A DNA stretch of 64,000 nucleotides from the NCBI GenBank assembly GCA_014529385.2, contig CM043963.1, positions 64,283,469-64,347,468 on the forward strand, written 5' to 3'. Made by a program: the position numbers and the translations under genes. Each line of letters begins with the position of its first letter. Within the stretch, counting starts at the first letter, position 1. Below the pieces are notes generated by a model that saw nothing but the letters and a program-made list of their open reading frames with translations, did not search any database and had not been told where the DNA came from. Of the stretch, positions 30,512 through 41,200 are shown one piece after another. The stretch is from Adiantum capillus-veneris (taxonomy: Eukaryota > Streptophyta > Polypodiopsida > Polypodiales > Pteridaceae).

Positions 30512-33150
30512 GTCGCAAAACCTGAAGAGCTTGTGGTAAGAGACACTAAAGAAAAATCTGATGTGGTGGAAGAACCCCACCTTGAAACAAAAGAATCAAA
30601 ACTTATAGTGCCAGACAGTGAAGATGCCATAGACGGAATTCCATTTGTAGAGGAAGACTGGCTAGCACACTTATGGGAAAAAGTTAGAGAGATCAATGAT
30701 GGGAGCCTAACCCTAAAGTCACTTCCTATAGAGGAAGTCTGGTTGGATAACCTACCTTCTGACATGAACATGGATGTATAATCCTTGTATGGGGGTTACA
30801 GATCTGAAGCTTCAGGTATATCGAAACCTTTGACCTTGAAAACATTACCTTCTTACTTGAGAAATAAGAAAGATGAATCCATAGTATGTAAGACCACTCA
30901 AGTAAAAAGAGCCAAACAGACCCTGGAAGTAGACAACATTCATTCAATCATGTCTATACCCATCCAATGCACTCTTACCTTGGGAGAATTGTTAAAACTC
31001 AGACCATATTTATGGAATGATCTATCGAAAACCCTAGAAAAGGTGGGGATAACGGGGTTAATCTCGAAAAATTTGGAAAAATTGAAAGATGAAATGGACA
31101 ACAAAGAGATTCGATATGTTTCCATGAACAAAGTTGGAGAATATTATGAAGGGGAAGAAGGAAACACCACCCTTCTAGTGAAATATAATGACATTGAAAC
31201 CATGACGATAGGCATAGCCATAGCCACAAAAGCAGTATGGGAATCCTGGGGACAACCAACCATTAGAAAAACTTGAATGAAATTGCAATTGGCTGACGAA
31301 CACATAAAGAGACCATTAGGGCTGCTTGAAAAAGTGATAGTCAATTCCTATGGAATTGAATATCAACACACTTTTGCCATAGTAGACTTTGGGAAAAAAC
31401 TCAATTATAAAATCATATTGGGAAGACCTTTCATGCGACAAGCACAACTTATCCAAGATTGGAGAAACAATTATCTGTACTTGAAGCAAGCGGGATCTAT
31501 AACAAGGGTAAATCTAAAAGATCACACTTATAGAGATGTCTTGAAAACACCCATACAAGAGTTTGATTCAGTCTCTTTGGCTGAAACTAAGCTTCCATCC
31601 TGGCTAAACAAAGACACTCCTATTTGGATGTGTGGAGCTTCAGAAAATGGAAGCTTAAGACGAGAAGAATGTATCCTGGAAAGGGACTGCACAGACGAAG
31701 TTTATGTACATGAACCCTTTCCAGAGCATTTGTTTGAGCCATTCGAATGGACTCAAATTTTAGCGACAATGGATGTATGTGTGAATACGTCTATGTCTAC
31801 TCAATTTTGCAATGAGGATGGCTACGACATAATTCCCAGCCAAATGATTTCAATCCTCAACATTGAAGACGAAAATGAGGAACCCAAAGACTTAATGAAA
31901 TCTCAACAAATCTTTTTAGACCTCTATTACGATACAACTGATGAGTTAGATGAACACTCAGCTACCTCAAAAGACTCGAGGTCAAAAAAAGAACATGTGA
32001 GAGCTAAGGTACTCTTAAAAGGAGGGGAGGAAAAGTTTTTTAACTTTCCAAACCAGAAGTCAAGAAGACAAAAATGGTATAGACGAAAAGAAGACACCAG
32101 AAACACGAAAACACGACCTATGTCATCAGTCTCCGATAGAACGCAATTTCTGATGCAGATAGATGCAAATTATTGTATCAAGGACAAAATCACGGGCAGA
32201 TATCCTTTAAACAAGAATTCAAAAATGTCTAAAACATTGAGAAAAACAAGGAAGGATACTCAAACCAATCCACATGATAATAAACCACTCATGACCAGAA
32301 TCGAGCGGAAAACGAATTATCAAGAGTTGAAGAAAGCTCTAAAGGAGATATACACGACCGAAATGGAAACCACGGAAGAGGATGCTAAGGCTGTAATGAG
32401 CGTTCCATCCCATTACAATAAGTATACTCTCCAAGATCGAAAAATCATAGTCGAACAGCCTATTAGGGAACTACGAAAACAGGGCAAGTCCTACGAAGGG
32501 CCTGAAAATGATGAAAAGATAGACCTAGCTCAACCAGGAGAAGAGCCTAGACTTGCTTGCATTGCAAACGACCGAACAGAAGAAGAAGAAGAAGAGCTTT
32601 TGCTAAGCTTGTTGAAAGAATACCGGGATATCTTCGCTTGGTCTTACAAGGATCTCAAGGGTGTTGATCCAGAAATCTGTCAACATACCATACTCATGAG
32701 AGATGATGCAAAACCAAGTAGACAAAGGCCATACACGTATAATGAAACATTTTCCAGGAAGATAAAAGAAGAGATTGAAAAACTAAAGGAAGCCGAATTC
32801 ATTTACGAAATTGAACACATAGATTGGGTGTTTCCAATTGTGGTAGTACTCAAGAAGAATGGAAAATTACGAGTGTGTGTTAATCTCAAAAAGGTGAATG
32901 CAGCTACCATTAGAGACAACTTTCCTCTTCCAACCACTGAGCATGTTTTAGAACGATTTGCAGGAAAAGAAGCTTACAACTTTTTAGATGGATTTTCGGG
33001 ATACAATCAACTTTTGGTTGACCCAAAAGATCAGCATAAAACAACTTTTGCAACAGAATGGGGTATTTTTGCCTATCGGGTCATGCCGTTTGGGTTAAAT
33101 AATGCTCCAGCCAACATTTCAAAGGTTGATGAGCCATGCTTTTAAAGAAT
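30512..33150 (+). pseudogene. G3 protease remnant and reverse transcriptase
   Basis: Blocks 30512-30781, 30785-31276 and 31277-33145 read in series, separated by single stops. EYYEGEEGNTTLLVK aligns with the G2 protease ORF (QYFEGDESNATLPIT), but the catalytic loop is deleted: the G3 chain goes from MTIGIAIATKAVWES with no D-x-G-A. ILGRPFMRQAQLIQDW is retained. A ~300-residue charged linker follows, then the RT: FAWSYKDLKGVDPEI, KLRVCVNLKKVNAATI, DNFPLPTTEHVL, FLDGFSGYNQLLV, YRVMPFGLNNAPA. The frame then shifts (PTFQRLMSHAFKEYL lies in the next frame). Confidence 0.85.
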
Positions 33151-33941
33151 ATCTATATGGATGATCTATGCGTACATTCATCAATCCGGGCTGATCATTT
33201 TGAACATCTCAAAAAGGTATTCAAAAAATGTAGACTTTACAGGATTTGCTTAAATCCTAAAAAGTGCACATACATGGGTAGACAAGGAAAAATTCTTGGA
33301 CATAAAGTGCCTAAAATGGCATAGCTATTGATATTGAGAAGATTCATGTCATTGCTGATTTTCTTAGACCAACAACAGTCAAGGGGGTACAAGCCTTCAT
33401 GGGGCATTGTAAATATTACCGACGGTTCATCTACATGTACGCTATCATTGCAAAACCCATGTATAGCTTGATCACACAGTTTGAGTGGACCGAGGCATGT
33501 GAAGAATCCTTCATGAAGCTTAAGCAAGCTCTCACCTCAGCTCCAATATTGAAAGCACCAGATTGGAATAATATATTCCACGTACATGTAGATGCTTTCA
33601 ATTTTGCTATCGGTTGTATACTAGCTCAACCAAGAGACGGGAAAATTGACTTTCCTATTTATTATGCTAGCCGACAGTTAAACATGGCTGAAAAGAATTA
33701 CAGCACCACTGAAAGAGAAGGATTAGGAATGATCTATGCCGTTAAAAAGTATAGACATTACCTATTAACCAACAAGTTTGTGTTCTTTGTGGACCACCAA
33801 GCTTTGTTGTATTTGGTCAACAAGTCATGCAACACAGGAAGAATAGTAAGATGGTTCATCATTCTTCTGGAATTTGATTTCACTATGGTTGTAAAAAAAG
33901 GCACTACACATCAGAGCAGATCATTGTCAAGGATTGTTTAA
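33136..33941 (+). pseudogene. G3 RT palm end and RNase H
   Basis: IYMDDLCVHSS provides the catalytic DD pair; several residues between KEYL and YMDD are missing. KILGHKV follows, then a stop, and YYRRFIYMYAIIAKPMY. RNase H: FHVHVDAFNFAIGCIL, YYASRQLNMAEKNYSTTERE, FFVDHQALLYLVNK. It ends in GTTHQSRSLSRIV with the usual ADALSR-type ending shifted. Degenerate; role as in other gypsy elements. Confidence 0.85.
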
Positions 33942-33995
33942 GGAGAATCGCCTAAAGGGGTATATGATGATCTACCAGATGCCTATTTTTTCTCC

Positions 33996-34780
33996 ATGGA
34001 AATGATACCTCGATGGTCGGAAAACATTGTGTCATTGATGACAGATTCACAAATACCACTCACTATTATGATCAAATTAATTGAGCAATCGGCTACGTAT
34101 CAATTACTAGCTGGTAGGCTATACAAAAGAAATCGAGATGGAATATTTCTCTTATGCATTAATCCTGAAGAAATAGAACAGTACCTAAGTCAAGCACATG
34201 TTACCATAGTAGGACTTCACTTTGCGGAGGACCAAAATATGCAACAAATCTTGAGACTTGGAGTATTTTGGCCGCCTATGAGGAGTGATGTTAGATCTTT
34301 TGTAAGGGATTGTCCTTAATGTTAGAAAAAAACACCCATACCTCATGTAACATTGTTTCAAATGTCACCTGTTCCTAAGTGGAGTAACTATCTAGTTACT
34401 TACTTATCAATCCAAACATTTCCTGAGGATATGAGTAAACGCCGTCAAAGAGCAATTGAAACTGAAGCAAGAAACTATGCTCTTATAAGGAACCAATTGT
34501 ACTGGAGAGGTAAAGACCAACATTTGCGTCTTTGTGCAAATGAGGACGAGTATATTTTGATTATAGAACAAGCACATGCTGGATTAGCTGGAGGTCACTT
34601 TTCTAGTGAGACTATTGCAAGAGCAATCTTGATGGCAGGCATATGGTGGCCAACACTTTTTGCAGATGCCAAAGAATATGTTCGAAGGTGCGATGCTTGT
34701 CAACGAGAAAAAATGCCGACACGAGTGGATAGCATGCCCTTAAGACCAATGATGGGGGCTAGAGCTTTCGTAAAATGGAG
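33996..34780 (+). pseudogene. G3 integrase N-terminal region: two tandem H2C2 modules
   Basis: Module 1 (34095-34330): YQLLAGRLYKRNRDG, LLCINPEEIEQYLSQAH, GLHF, GVFWPPMRSDVRSFV, then D-C-P-stop-C with TAA and TAG where CAA and CAG are expected. Module 2 (34470-34715): YALIRNQLYWRGKDQ, LRLCANEDEYILIIEQAH, GGHF, GIWWPTLFADAKEYV, RRCDACQREK. Both have the order Y-L-x-LY-R, LC, QAH, HF, WP, V-R, C-x2-C. Each looks like a full zinc-binding (HHCC) unit of a gypsy integrase, which normally has one. A spacer of about 60 residues (SPVPKWSNYLVTYL) separates them. Confidence 0.8.
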
Positions 34781-34799
34781 TATAAATTTTTTTTGGGTC

Positions 34800-35680
34800 A
34801 ACACAGCCACTTGCGTATAGAACCCAAGCTCAATATATCATTGTAGCTACAGACTATTTGACCAAGTGGGCCGAGGCTAAAGCAACTCAAAAGAATGATG
34901 CCAGAACCACTGCTGCATTCTTATATGAGTATGTATTCACAAGATATGGACTGCCGATAGAAATTGTCAGTGATCGGGAAACTCTTTTCCTCAATGAGGT
35001 AATCGAGTATTTGCTTAATGAGTTTATGGTCATCCATAACAAATCAGCTCCCTATCACCCACAAGAAAATGGACAAGCTGAGAATACGAATAAAACTCTT
35101 AGCTCGGTGCTGACTAAAGTGGTTAGTTTAGAAAGAACAGATCGAGAAATGAATTTCCATGCTGCTCTATGGGCTTATTGAGCTTCATTCAAAACAACTT
35201 TAAATGCTACACCCTTTAACCTTGTTTATGGTCTTGATGCCATACTGCCAATATAATTTCTATCGCCGACATTAAGGGTAGCACAAAATCTTGATTGGAC
35301 TAGACATGAATTGTTAGAAAGAATTGAAGATTTGGAAAAGCTGGATGAGCAAAGGCTAACTGCTGTAGCTCACATCTACGCACAAAAGCGGAAACAAAAA
35401 CAATTTTTGGATTTCCACTTAATCAAAAAAATCTTCAAGAAAGGGGACTTAGTTTTAGTCTATTCCTTTAAGTAACACATTCCCAAGTTTAAGAAAAAGG
35501 GAAACGGGCTGTTTATCATTGAAGATGTATCTCCAAGTGGAGCAGTAAAATTGTCACCCTAGATGGTGAACCAATGGCTAATTGGATTAGTGGATGTCGT
35601 TTAAAGAAATACAATTTGCCGCTAACCAATGAATTGCTAGAAAGAATGCATGCAACCAAGCAAAGGAAGATTAAACTACA
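34800..35680 (+). pseudogene. G3 integrase core and C-terminus
   Basis: VATDYLTKWAEAKA holds the first Asp, PIEIVSDRETLFLNEV the second, and YHPQENGQAENTNKTL the Glu, so the triad is kept. Stops interrupt at 35179 (LWAY then TGA) and 35473. C-terminal text: FKKGDLVLVYSFK, FIIEDVSPSGAVKL, SGCRLKKYNLPLTNE, the latter like the end of a gypsy integrase GPY/F module. Without nonsense mutations the reading would run on directly into the protease-like ORF at 35685. Confidence 0.8.
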
Positions 35681-35684
35681 GTAG

Positions 35685-36134
35685 ATGATTGATGAAGCCC
35701 AAGAGGAAGCTCGGTTTGTATTCAAACAAAAAGCTGCTCTCAGAAATCAACAGATACGGATTCCCATCAACACTGTGGAAATAGATGACCAACAATGGAA
35801 ACTACCTAAAGACACAGTTTCAACAGATGATGACTGGTTAGACGAAATGGACCTACGCATCAAAGTACATCTCAACAATCATAGCACCAATGCTTTGGTC
35901 GACACAGGAGCTAGAGTAAATGCAGTCAGTTATTCCACGTACAAGAAGGCAACAAGTCAAGCATTGACAACAGGAATAGCGACAATCAAAGGATGCAACA
36001 AGAACCCAACCCCAACATTCGGAGTAGTCAACTTGAATGTGACAGTACATGGATGTTCATATCCTCATCAGTTTGTATGCTTACCAGATGAACACATGAA
36101 TCAGATGATGATTCTTGGGATTCCCTGGATGTGA
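35685..36134 (+). CDS. Second retropepsin-like protease, downstream of integrase
   Basis: A 149-codon open segment just after the integrase C-terminus. ALVDTGARVNAVSYSTYKK is a textbook aspartic protease active-site loop (D-T-G-A), and MMILGIPWM is the second conserved retropepsin signature (ILG). Between them are TIKGCNKNPTPTFGVVNLNV and CSYPHQFVCLP, as in clan AA proteases. The upstream stretch EIDDQQWKLPKD is acidic. The normal gypsy protease lies before RT and is inactivated in this copy, so this domain is extra. Integration of a foreign fragment is possible, but no boundary is visible. Its substrate is unknown. Confidence 0.75.
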   Translation: MIDEAQEEARFVFKQKAALRNQQIRIPINTVEIDDQQWKLPKDTVSTDDDWLDEMDLRIKVHLNNHSTNALVDTGARVNAVSYSTYKKATSQALTTGIATIKGCNKNPTPTFGVVNLNVTVHGCSYPHQFVCLPDEHMNQMMILGIPWM

Positions 36135-36430
36135 ACATACAAAGCGGTACCAGATTGGGACGCAAATTAGCTAAAGCTATCACCTAAAGGTGGGCAACTC
36201 ATTGTTCCAATTGCACCAAGCAAGGAGGAATGGAAAAGAAGCAATCACCAGACCAAACCACGAAATAGTCAATCTTGTCCATCCCTTTGACAAGAAAATG
36301 CTACAAGTAGCATGCAAGGAGTCAGGCAAATTTGGGTACCAAAAGCACAGCTTAAGGATAAACCGATTCAAATCTGGGTGCCTAAGACTTCACCAACAAA
36401 ACAAAAGAAGGTTCCAAGGGTAAAAACATA
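36135..36430 (+). pseudogene. G3 WVPK tail
   Basis: Frames after the protease contain RQIWVPKAQLKDKPIQIWVP, two copies of the motif seen in the G2 protease ORFs. Stops and shifts break the reading. This shared tail ties the G3 post-integrase segment to the gag/protease family of G1 and G2. Confidence 0.6.
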
Positions 36431-37396
36431 GAAACGACCATCTCCAAACAAGGAACCTACCATGAAAATGGTTTGGAAGAAAAAGGAGCACTTATCTTCT
36501 CCACAAACCATAAAACCAATCAAGCAATGGCGAGAAAAAGCTTGACAACAAACAAAAGTGCTACCACCAGCACAAGCAATCAGCGTGTTGAAGCATCCTG
36601 ATGGTACAATCAAACAGAGAGCACACAAGCTACAAGATTTGCTCTTTGGAAGACATCAGCAGCAAACCTCGACATAACCCTTGAGTTAAGTACTCAAGAC
36701 CCAGCTCTTGCACATCATATTGGTTTGAATTGCATTGATCTTCAAAGCATGGTAGAGCCAACCATGGCTATGCATAGACACGATTGTTCAACCCATGCAC
36801 ACAATCGTCCCGGAGTACGCCATCTAGGAGGGGTGGAAGGGCACTAAGTACTAAGTAATTAAAGGCAATGTTTGAAGAGGGAGGAAAAAGTTCGATGTTA
36901 ACGTGTGATTTTTTGCAAAATTACCTAGTAATTCACTTATAATTCATCAACAAGGGAGAATTCACTGATAATATCTTCCCGATGAGTGTAAATAGTGTAT
37001 ATACTATCATAAAATCATTAAAAAAAAGTCTTTTTTGGATATTTTTCATCATTTTTAATGATAGTGAGACTTAAAAATAGAAAAATCTAACAAAAAACAA
37101 TAAAGCTGTGTTTTCAATGGATTTTCTTAATTATTGGATTTTCATTTTACTTTTTTGGAGCATTTTACTATTTTTTGATTTTTTCAAATAAACAGGTTAA
37201 AAATTAATAATAAATAGCAGGGAAGCTCAGATGGAGAAATGGAAGACACGATGGTGATAAAAAAGACAAGGTGGACAAGCACAAAAATTTTCAAAGAAAT
37301 CAAAAGATGGAAGCGGGAAGCCTAAATTAGGTGGCCATGCCTACTTTTGCAAAATTCTTGCAGAATGAGCTACAGGAATCCGATCAAGGAAATTTT
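36431..37396 (+). other. G3 3' non-coding region and probable 3' LTR start
   Basis: Purine-rich runs AGGAGGGGTGGAAGGGCA (about 36828) and GAAGAGGGAGGAAAAAG (about 36873) are candidate PPTs; TGTTAACGTG at 36895 is a candidate LTR start. The rest is AT-rich with TTTTTTGGATATTTTTCATC-like sequence. The second LTR copy needed to prove it is not in the window. Interrupted at 37397 by C4. Confidence 0.45.
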
Positions 37397-38200
37397 TGTT
37401 AAGTATGGAGCCTGATTTACCCTTGTAATTTTCTATGGTAAAAGCGCACATTTGTAAGCCCCCCATTATGTGAGCAGAAGCCATCGTGCGTGAAGGAAAA
37501 TCACTCACCGGAAACCAAAATTTTCACGGACAAGAATCAGGGGCAACTTTAGAGGCCTCAGGGGCGGAGGCCCCCGAGACTTTTTTTCCGTTGGAATATT
37601 CCTTTTTGCCGGAATATTATGGCCGGACGGCGGCCGGAAAGTGGTCGAAAAACAATCGGTTGGTTGGCCGGTGGCCGGTAGTCAATGGCCGATGGCCGGT
37701 GGTCGGAAGTCAATGGCGGGTGGCCAGTGGTCGGAAGTCAATGGCCGGTGGCCGAATTCAAAAGCGGACTTGTCTTCTCAAGGGCGGACACACATGGGTG
37801 GATTGGAGGGTCCGATTTGGACTTATTCGCACAAGGGCGGCTACACATGGCTGTCTCTCATAAGAGAGGGCAGCCCTTTTGGCCTATAAAAGGAGGCCAT
37901 TTCTACACACATTTCATAGTGTGAAGTTGATGCAACAAGGTGAGTGTGAGGTGGTGAGAGTGAAGCAAGGCGGGAGCTCCATTAAGGGTATAATCCCTTT
38001 GTAAACTACTTCTTGTTTTGAAGTACTAAAACCATTGAGTGGCTGCTTTCCCGTGGACGTAGCCCACATTGGGTGAACCACGTATATCGTGTGTATTCTC
38101 TCTCTCTCTCTCTACTCTATAATCTCGTGTATATAAATCTGTCTCTCTCCATTAAGTAATCTACTCAATTATCTATTTAGCTACGTCTTATTTCCTAACA
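37397..38200 (+). repeat. C4 5' LTR (804 bp)
   Basis: U3 has tandem GGCCGGTGG / GGTCGGAAGTCAATGG units at about 37668-37755. TATA at 37885, (CT)n at about 38098-38114, and ends CTAACA. Confidence 0.97.
37885..37891 (+). promoter_or_regulatory. C4 LTR TATA box
   Basis: TATAAAA in GGCCTATAAAAGGAGGCC, itself an imperfect GGCC palindrome; repeated in the 3' LTR at 42733-42739. Probable pol II promoter of the element. Confidence 0.75.
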
Positions 38201-38202
38201 AC

Positions 38203-38214
38203 TGGTATCAGAGC
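38203..38214 (+). promoter_or_regulatory. C4 primer-binding site
   Basis: TGGTATCAGAGC two bases after the LTR; initiator tRNA-Met primer. Confidence 0.97.
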
Positions 38215-38273
38215 AAGGTTTGCTCGTAGCTAAATTATCTCAAGGAAAGGATTCCTTGAATTGAGTGGGAGTT

Positions 38274-41200
38274 ATGGCGGAGGAAGGGAAGCTCAAGATT
38301 GAGAAGTTCAACGGCAAAAACTACCAACATTGGAAGATGCAGATTGAAGACTATCTCTACCAGAAGGACCTCTATTTGCCAATAGGCGGTCTTGCGAAGA
38401 AGCCCGCAACAATGGCAGATGAAGCATGGATTGTCCTTGATCGAAAGGCACTGGGAACAATCCGGTTAAGCTTGGCGTCAACGGTGGCCTTCAATGTTTC
38501 GGAGATGAAGACCACGGAGGACTTGATGAAGTCACTTGACGACTTCTACGAGAAACCATCGGCATCCAATAAGGTATTTCTTATGAAGCGCTTGTTCAAT
38601 CTAAAGATGGTAGAGAATGGTTCAGTTGCAGAACACCTAAATGACTTTAACACAAACATAAGTCAACTTCGATCAATGAAAATCAATTTCGATGACGAAG
38701 TGCGAGCTCTCCTTATACTATCATCTCTACCGGATAGTTGGGACAGCCTTGTGATGGCTGTAAGTAATTCTATCTCTGGCACAAATACTCTTAAGTTTGA
38801 TGATGTTGTGGGTGTTCTCCTAAGGGAGGAAATGCGAAGGAGAAGCACAGGAGAATCATCAAGTGCTGCACTATCAGTGGAAACAAGAGGAAGGCTTAAG
38901 GAGAGGTTCAAAAACCAAAAGGGTCGTGATCGCTCAAGGCGGAGCAAGTCATGCACAAAGTCAGTTCTTGAATGTTGGAACTGCGGCAAGAAGGGCCACG
39001 TCAAGAAGGATTGCTGGTCCAAGAAAAAGAAGGATACAGAGTCTCAAGACAACAAGCCAACATCGGAGGCCAATGTGGCAGGTAAAGTAGAGCAAGATGC
39101 TCTAATTCTCTCATTAGACAATGTGTCTAATTCCTGGATAGTAGATTCCGGGGCTTCATTCCATGAGACACCACACAAGCAACATTTCCAAGACTACACC
39201 AAAGGTAATTTTGGATATGTATACTTGGGAGATGATGAAGCTTGTGAGATTGTCGGCAAAGGTACAGTTTCTGTCAAAACTGCTAACGGAAATGAATGGA
39301 AGCTTAAAGATGTTAGGCATGTTCCTTCTCTTCGCAAAAATTTGATCTCTACAGGACAATTGGACGATGAATGTCACAACATTGCATTCGGAAACAAACG
39401 GTGGAAGATCTCAAAGGGATCTTTGGTGGTTGCCAAGGGTGAAAAAGTCGGTACACTTTACTTGTGTACTGTTAGCACGCAACCTTCACCTTGTGCAGCA
39501 ACTACAGAAGTTGACAGTGCGGTGTGGCACTACCAACTTGGGCATATGAGTGCCAAAGGAATGCAAATACTTCAAACAAAGAAGCTTCTACCAGGTTTGA
39601 AAGAAGTGGACTTAGAGTTCTGTGAAGATTGTGTTTATGGTAAACAAAAGAGGGTAAAATTTCAAAAATCAGGAAATGAAAAAAAATTTAACAAACTTGA
39701 GTTGGTTCATTCTGATGTTTGGGGTCCTGCAAGTACACCATCACTTGGTGGCTCATTGTACTATGTAACATTCATAGACGATGCGACTAGAAAAACATGG
39801 GTTTATGTCATGAAGAATAAATCCGATGTATTTTCCATATTTCAAAGGTGGAAAGCCTTTGTGGAGAATGAAACAGGTACCAAGGTTAAATGCCTCAGAT
39901 CCGACAATGGAGGCGAATATTGCATCCAAGCTTTTGAAAGCTTTTGTGCTAGCAATGGCATTCGGAGGCAAAGGACAACCCCAAGGACACCTCAAAAAAA
40001 TGGGATTTCGAAAAGGATGAACAGGACAATCATGGAACGAGCACGAAGCATGCGGCTACATGCAGGCCTACCGCTTGAGCTTTGGGCGGAAGCTGTAAGT
40101 ACGTCTGTGTACTTAATCAATCGGTCACCCTCAACGGCATTGGATGGGGGAGTTCCAGAAGAGGCATGGACAGGTAAACCGGTGAATTATGCATTTCTCA
40201 AAGTGTTTGGGTGTGAGGCTTTCATGCACATAGATAGAAGCCTAAGATCAAAGTTAGATGCAAAGTCCAAAAAGTGTTTCTTCATTGGCTATGGAGAAGG
40301 AGACTTTGGGTATCGCCTATGGAATCTTGAAGATGGTAAAATCTTAAGGAGTAGGGATGTAATTTTTAACGAACAAAATATGTACAAAGATTACTTGGAA
40401 AGAAAACAAACAAAAGAAACAGGTGATGAGTACATGGAGCTTGAGGACGGTGAAGACTCAAGGACTGCAAACGGTGACAATGTGCAACAACGTCAACCAA
40501 ATGAGGAGCCTCAACCTATTCCCCGAAGATCCACAAGAGCAAGTAGACCTCTAGAAAGGTTTGTTCCTTCCTTCAACCATCTCTTGATCTCAGATTCTGG
40601 AGAGCCGGAATCATATGAAGAAGCTATGCAACATGAATCCAAAGAAGAATGGATGAAGAGCATGCAAGTGGAGATGGACTCACTACATCGCAACCAAACA
40701 TGGGAGTTGGTTGAGTTGCCTAAAGGTAAGCGGGCACTTCAAAACAAATGGGTGTACAAGCTAAAGGAAGAAGAAGGTGGGAAGAAAAGGTACAAGTCTA
40801 GGCTTGTGGTAAAAGGTTTTTCTCAAAAGAAAGGTATTGACTTCAATGAAATATTTTCTCCTGTTGTAAAAATGAACTCAATTAGGCTTGTCTTAAGCCT
40901 TGTGGTTGCTCATGATCTAAATCTCGAGCAAATGGATGTAAATACGGCATTCCCTCACGGTGACTTAGAGGAGGAAATCTACATGCTTCAACCAAAGGGG
41001 TATGAAGTAAAAGGTAAGGAGAAAATGGTTTGCAGATTAAAGAAGAGCTTGTATGGTTTAAAGAAAGCATCAAGACAATGGTACTTGAAGTTTGATCGAT
41101 GGATGTTGGATCATGGATTCACAAGATGCAACTCGGATCACTGCGTCTACACAGAGAATTTGGGAGATGGGAAATTCATCATCCTAATGTTGTATGTTGA

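Larger units (their letters stand above)
30512..37396 (+). mobile_element. G3: Ty3/gypsy element with duplicated H2C2 and second protease
   Basis: The plus-strand order is gag-end/protease, RT, RNase H, two H2C2 modules, integrase core and C-terminus, a retropepsin domain, a WVPK tail and purine-rich 3' sequence. FAWSYKDLKGVDPE before the RT is typical of the Tat/Athila/Ogre side of gypsy. The 5' LTR, PBS and most of gag are gone: G3 begins abruptly against C1. A candidate 3' LTR start (TGTTAACGTG, 36895) follows GAGGGAGGAAAAAG. C4 has inserted at 37397. Confidence 0.75.

Noticed and set aside
37486-37924. ORFs rich in Trp/Gly/Val in the C4 LTRs
   Set aside because: They are translations of GGCCGGTGG tandem repeats in U3.
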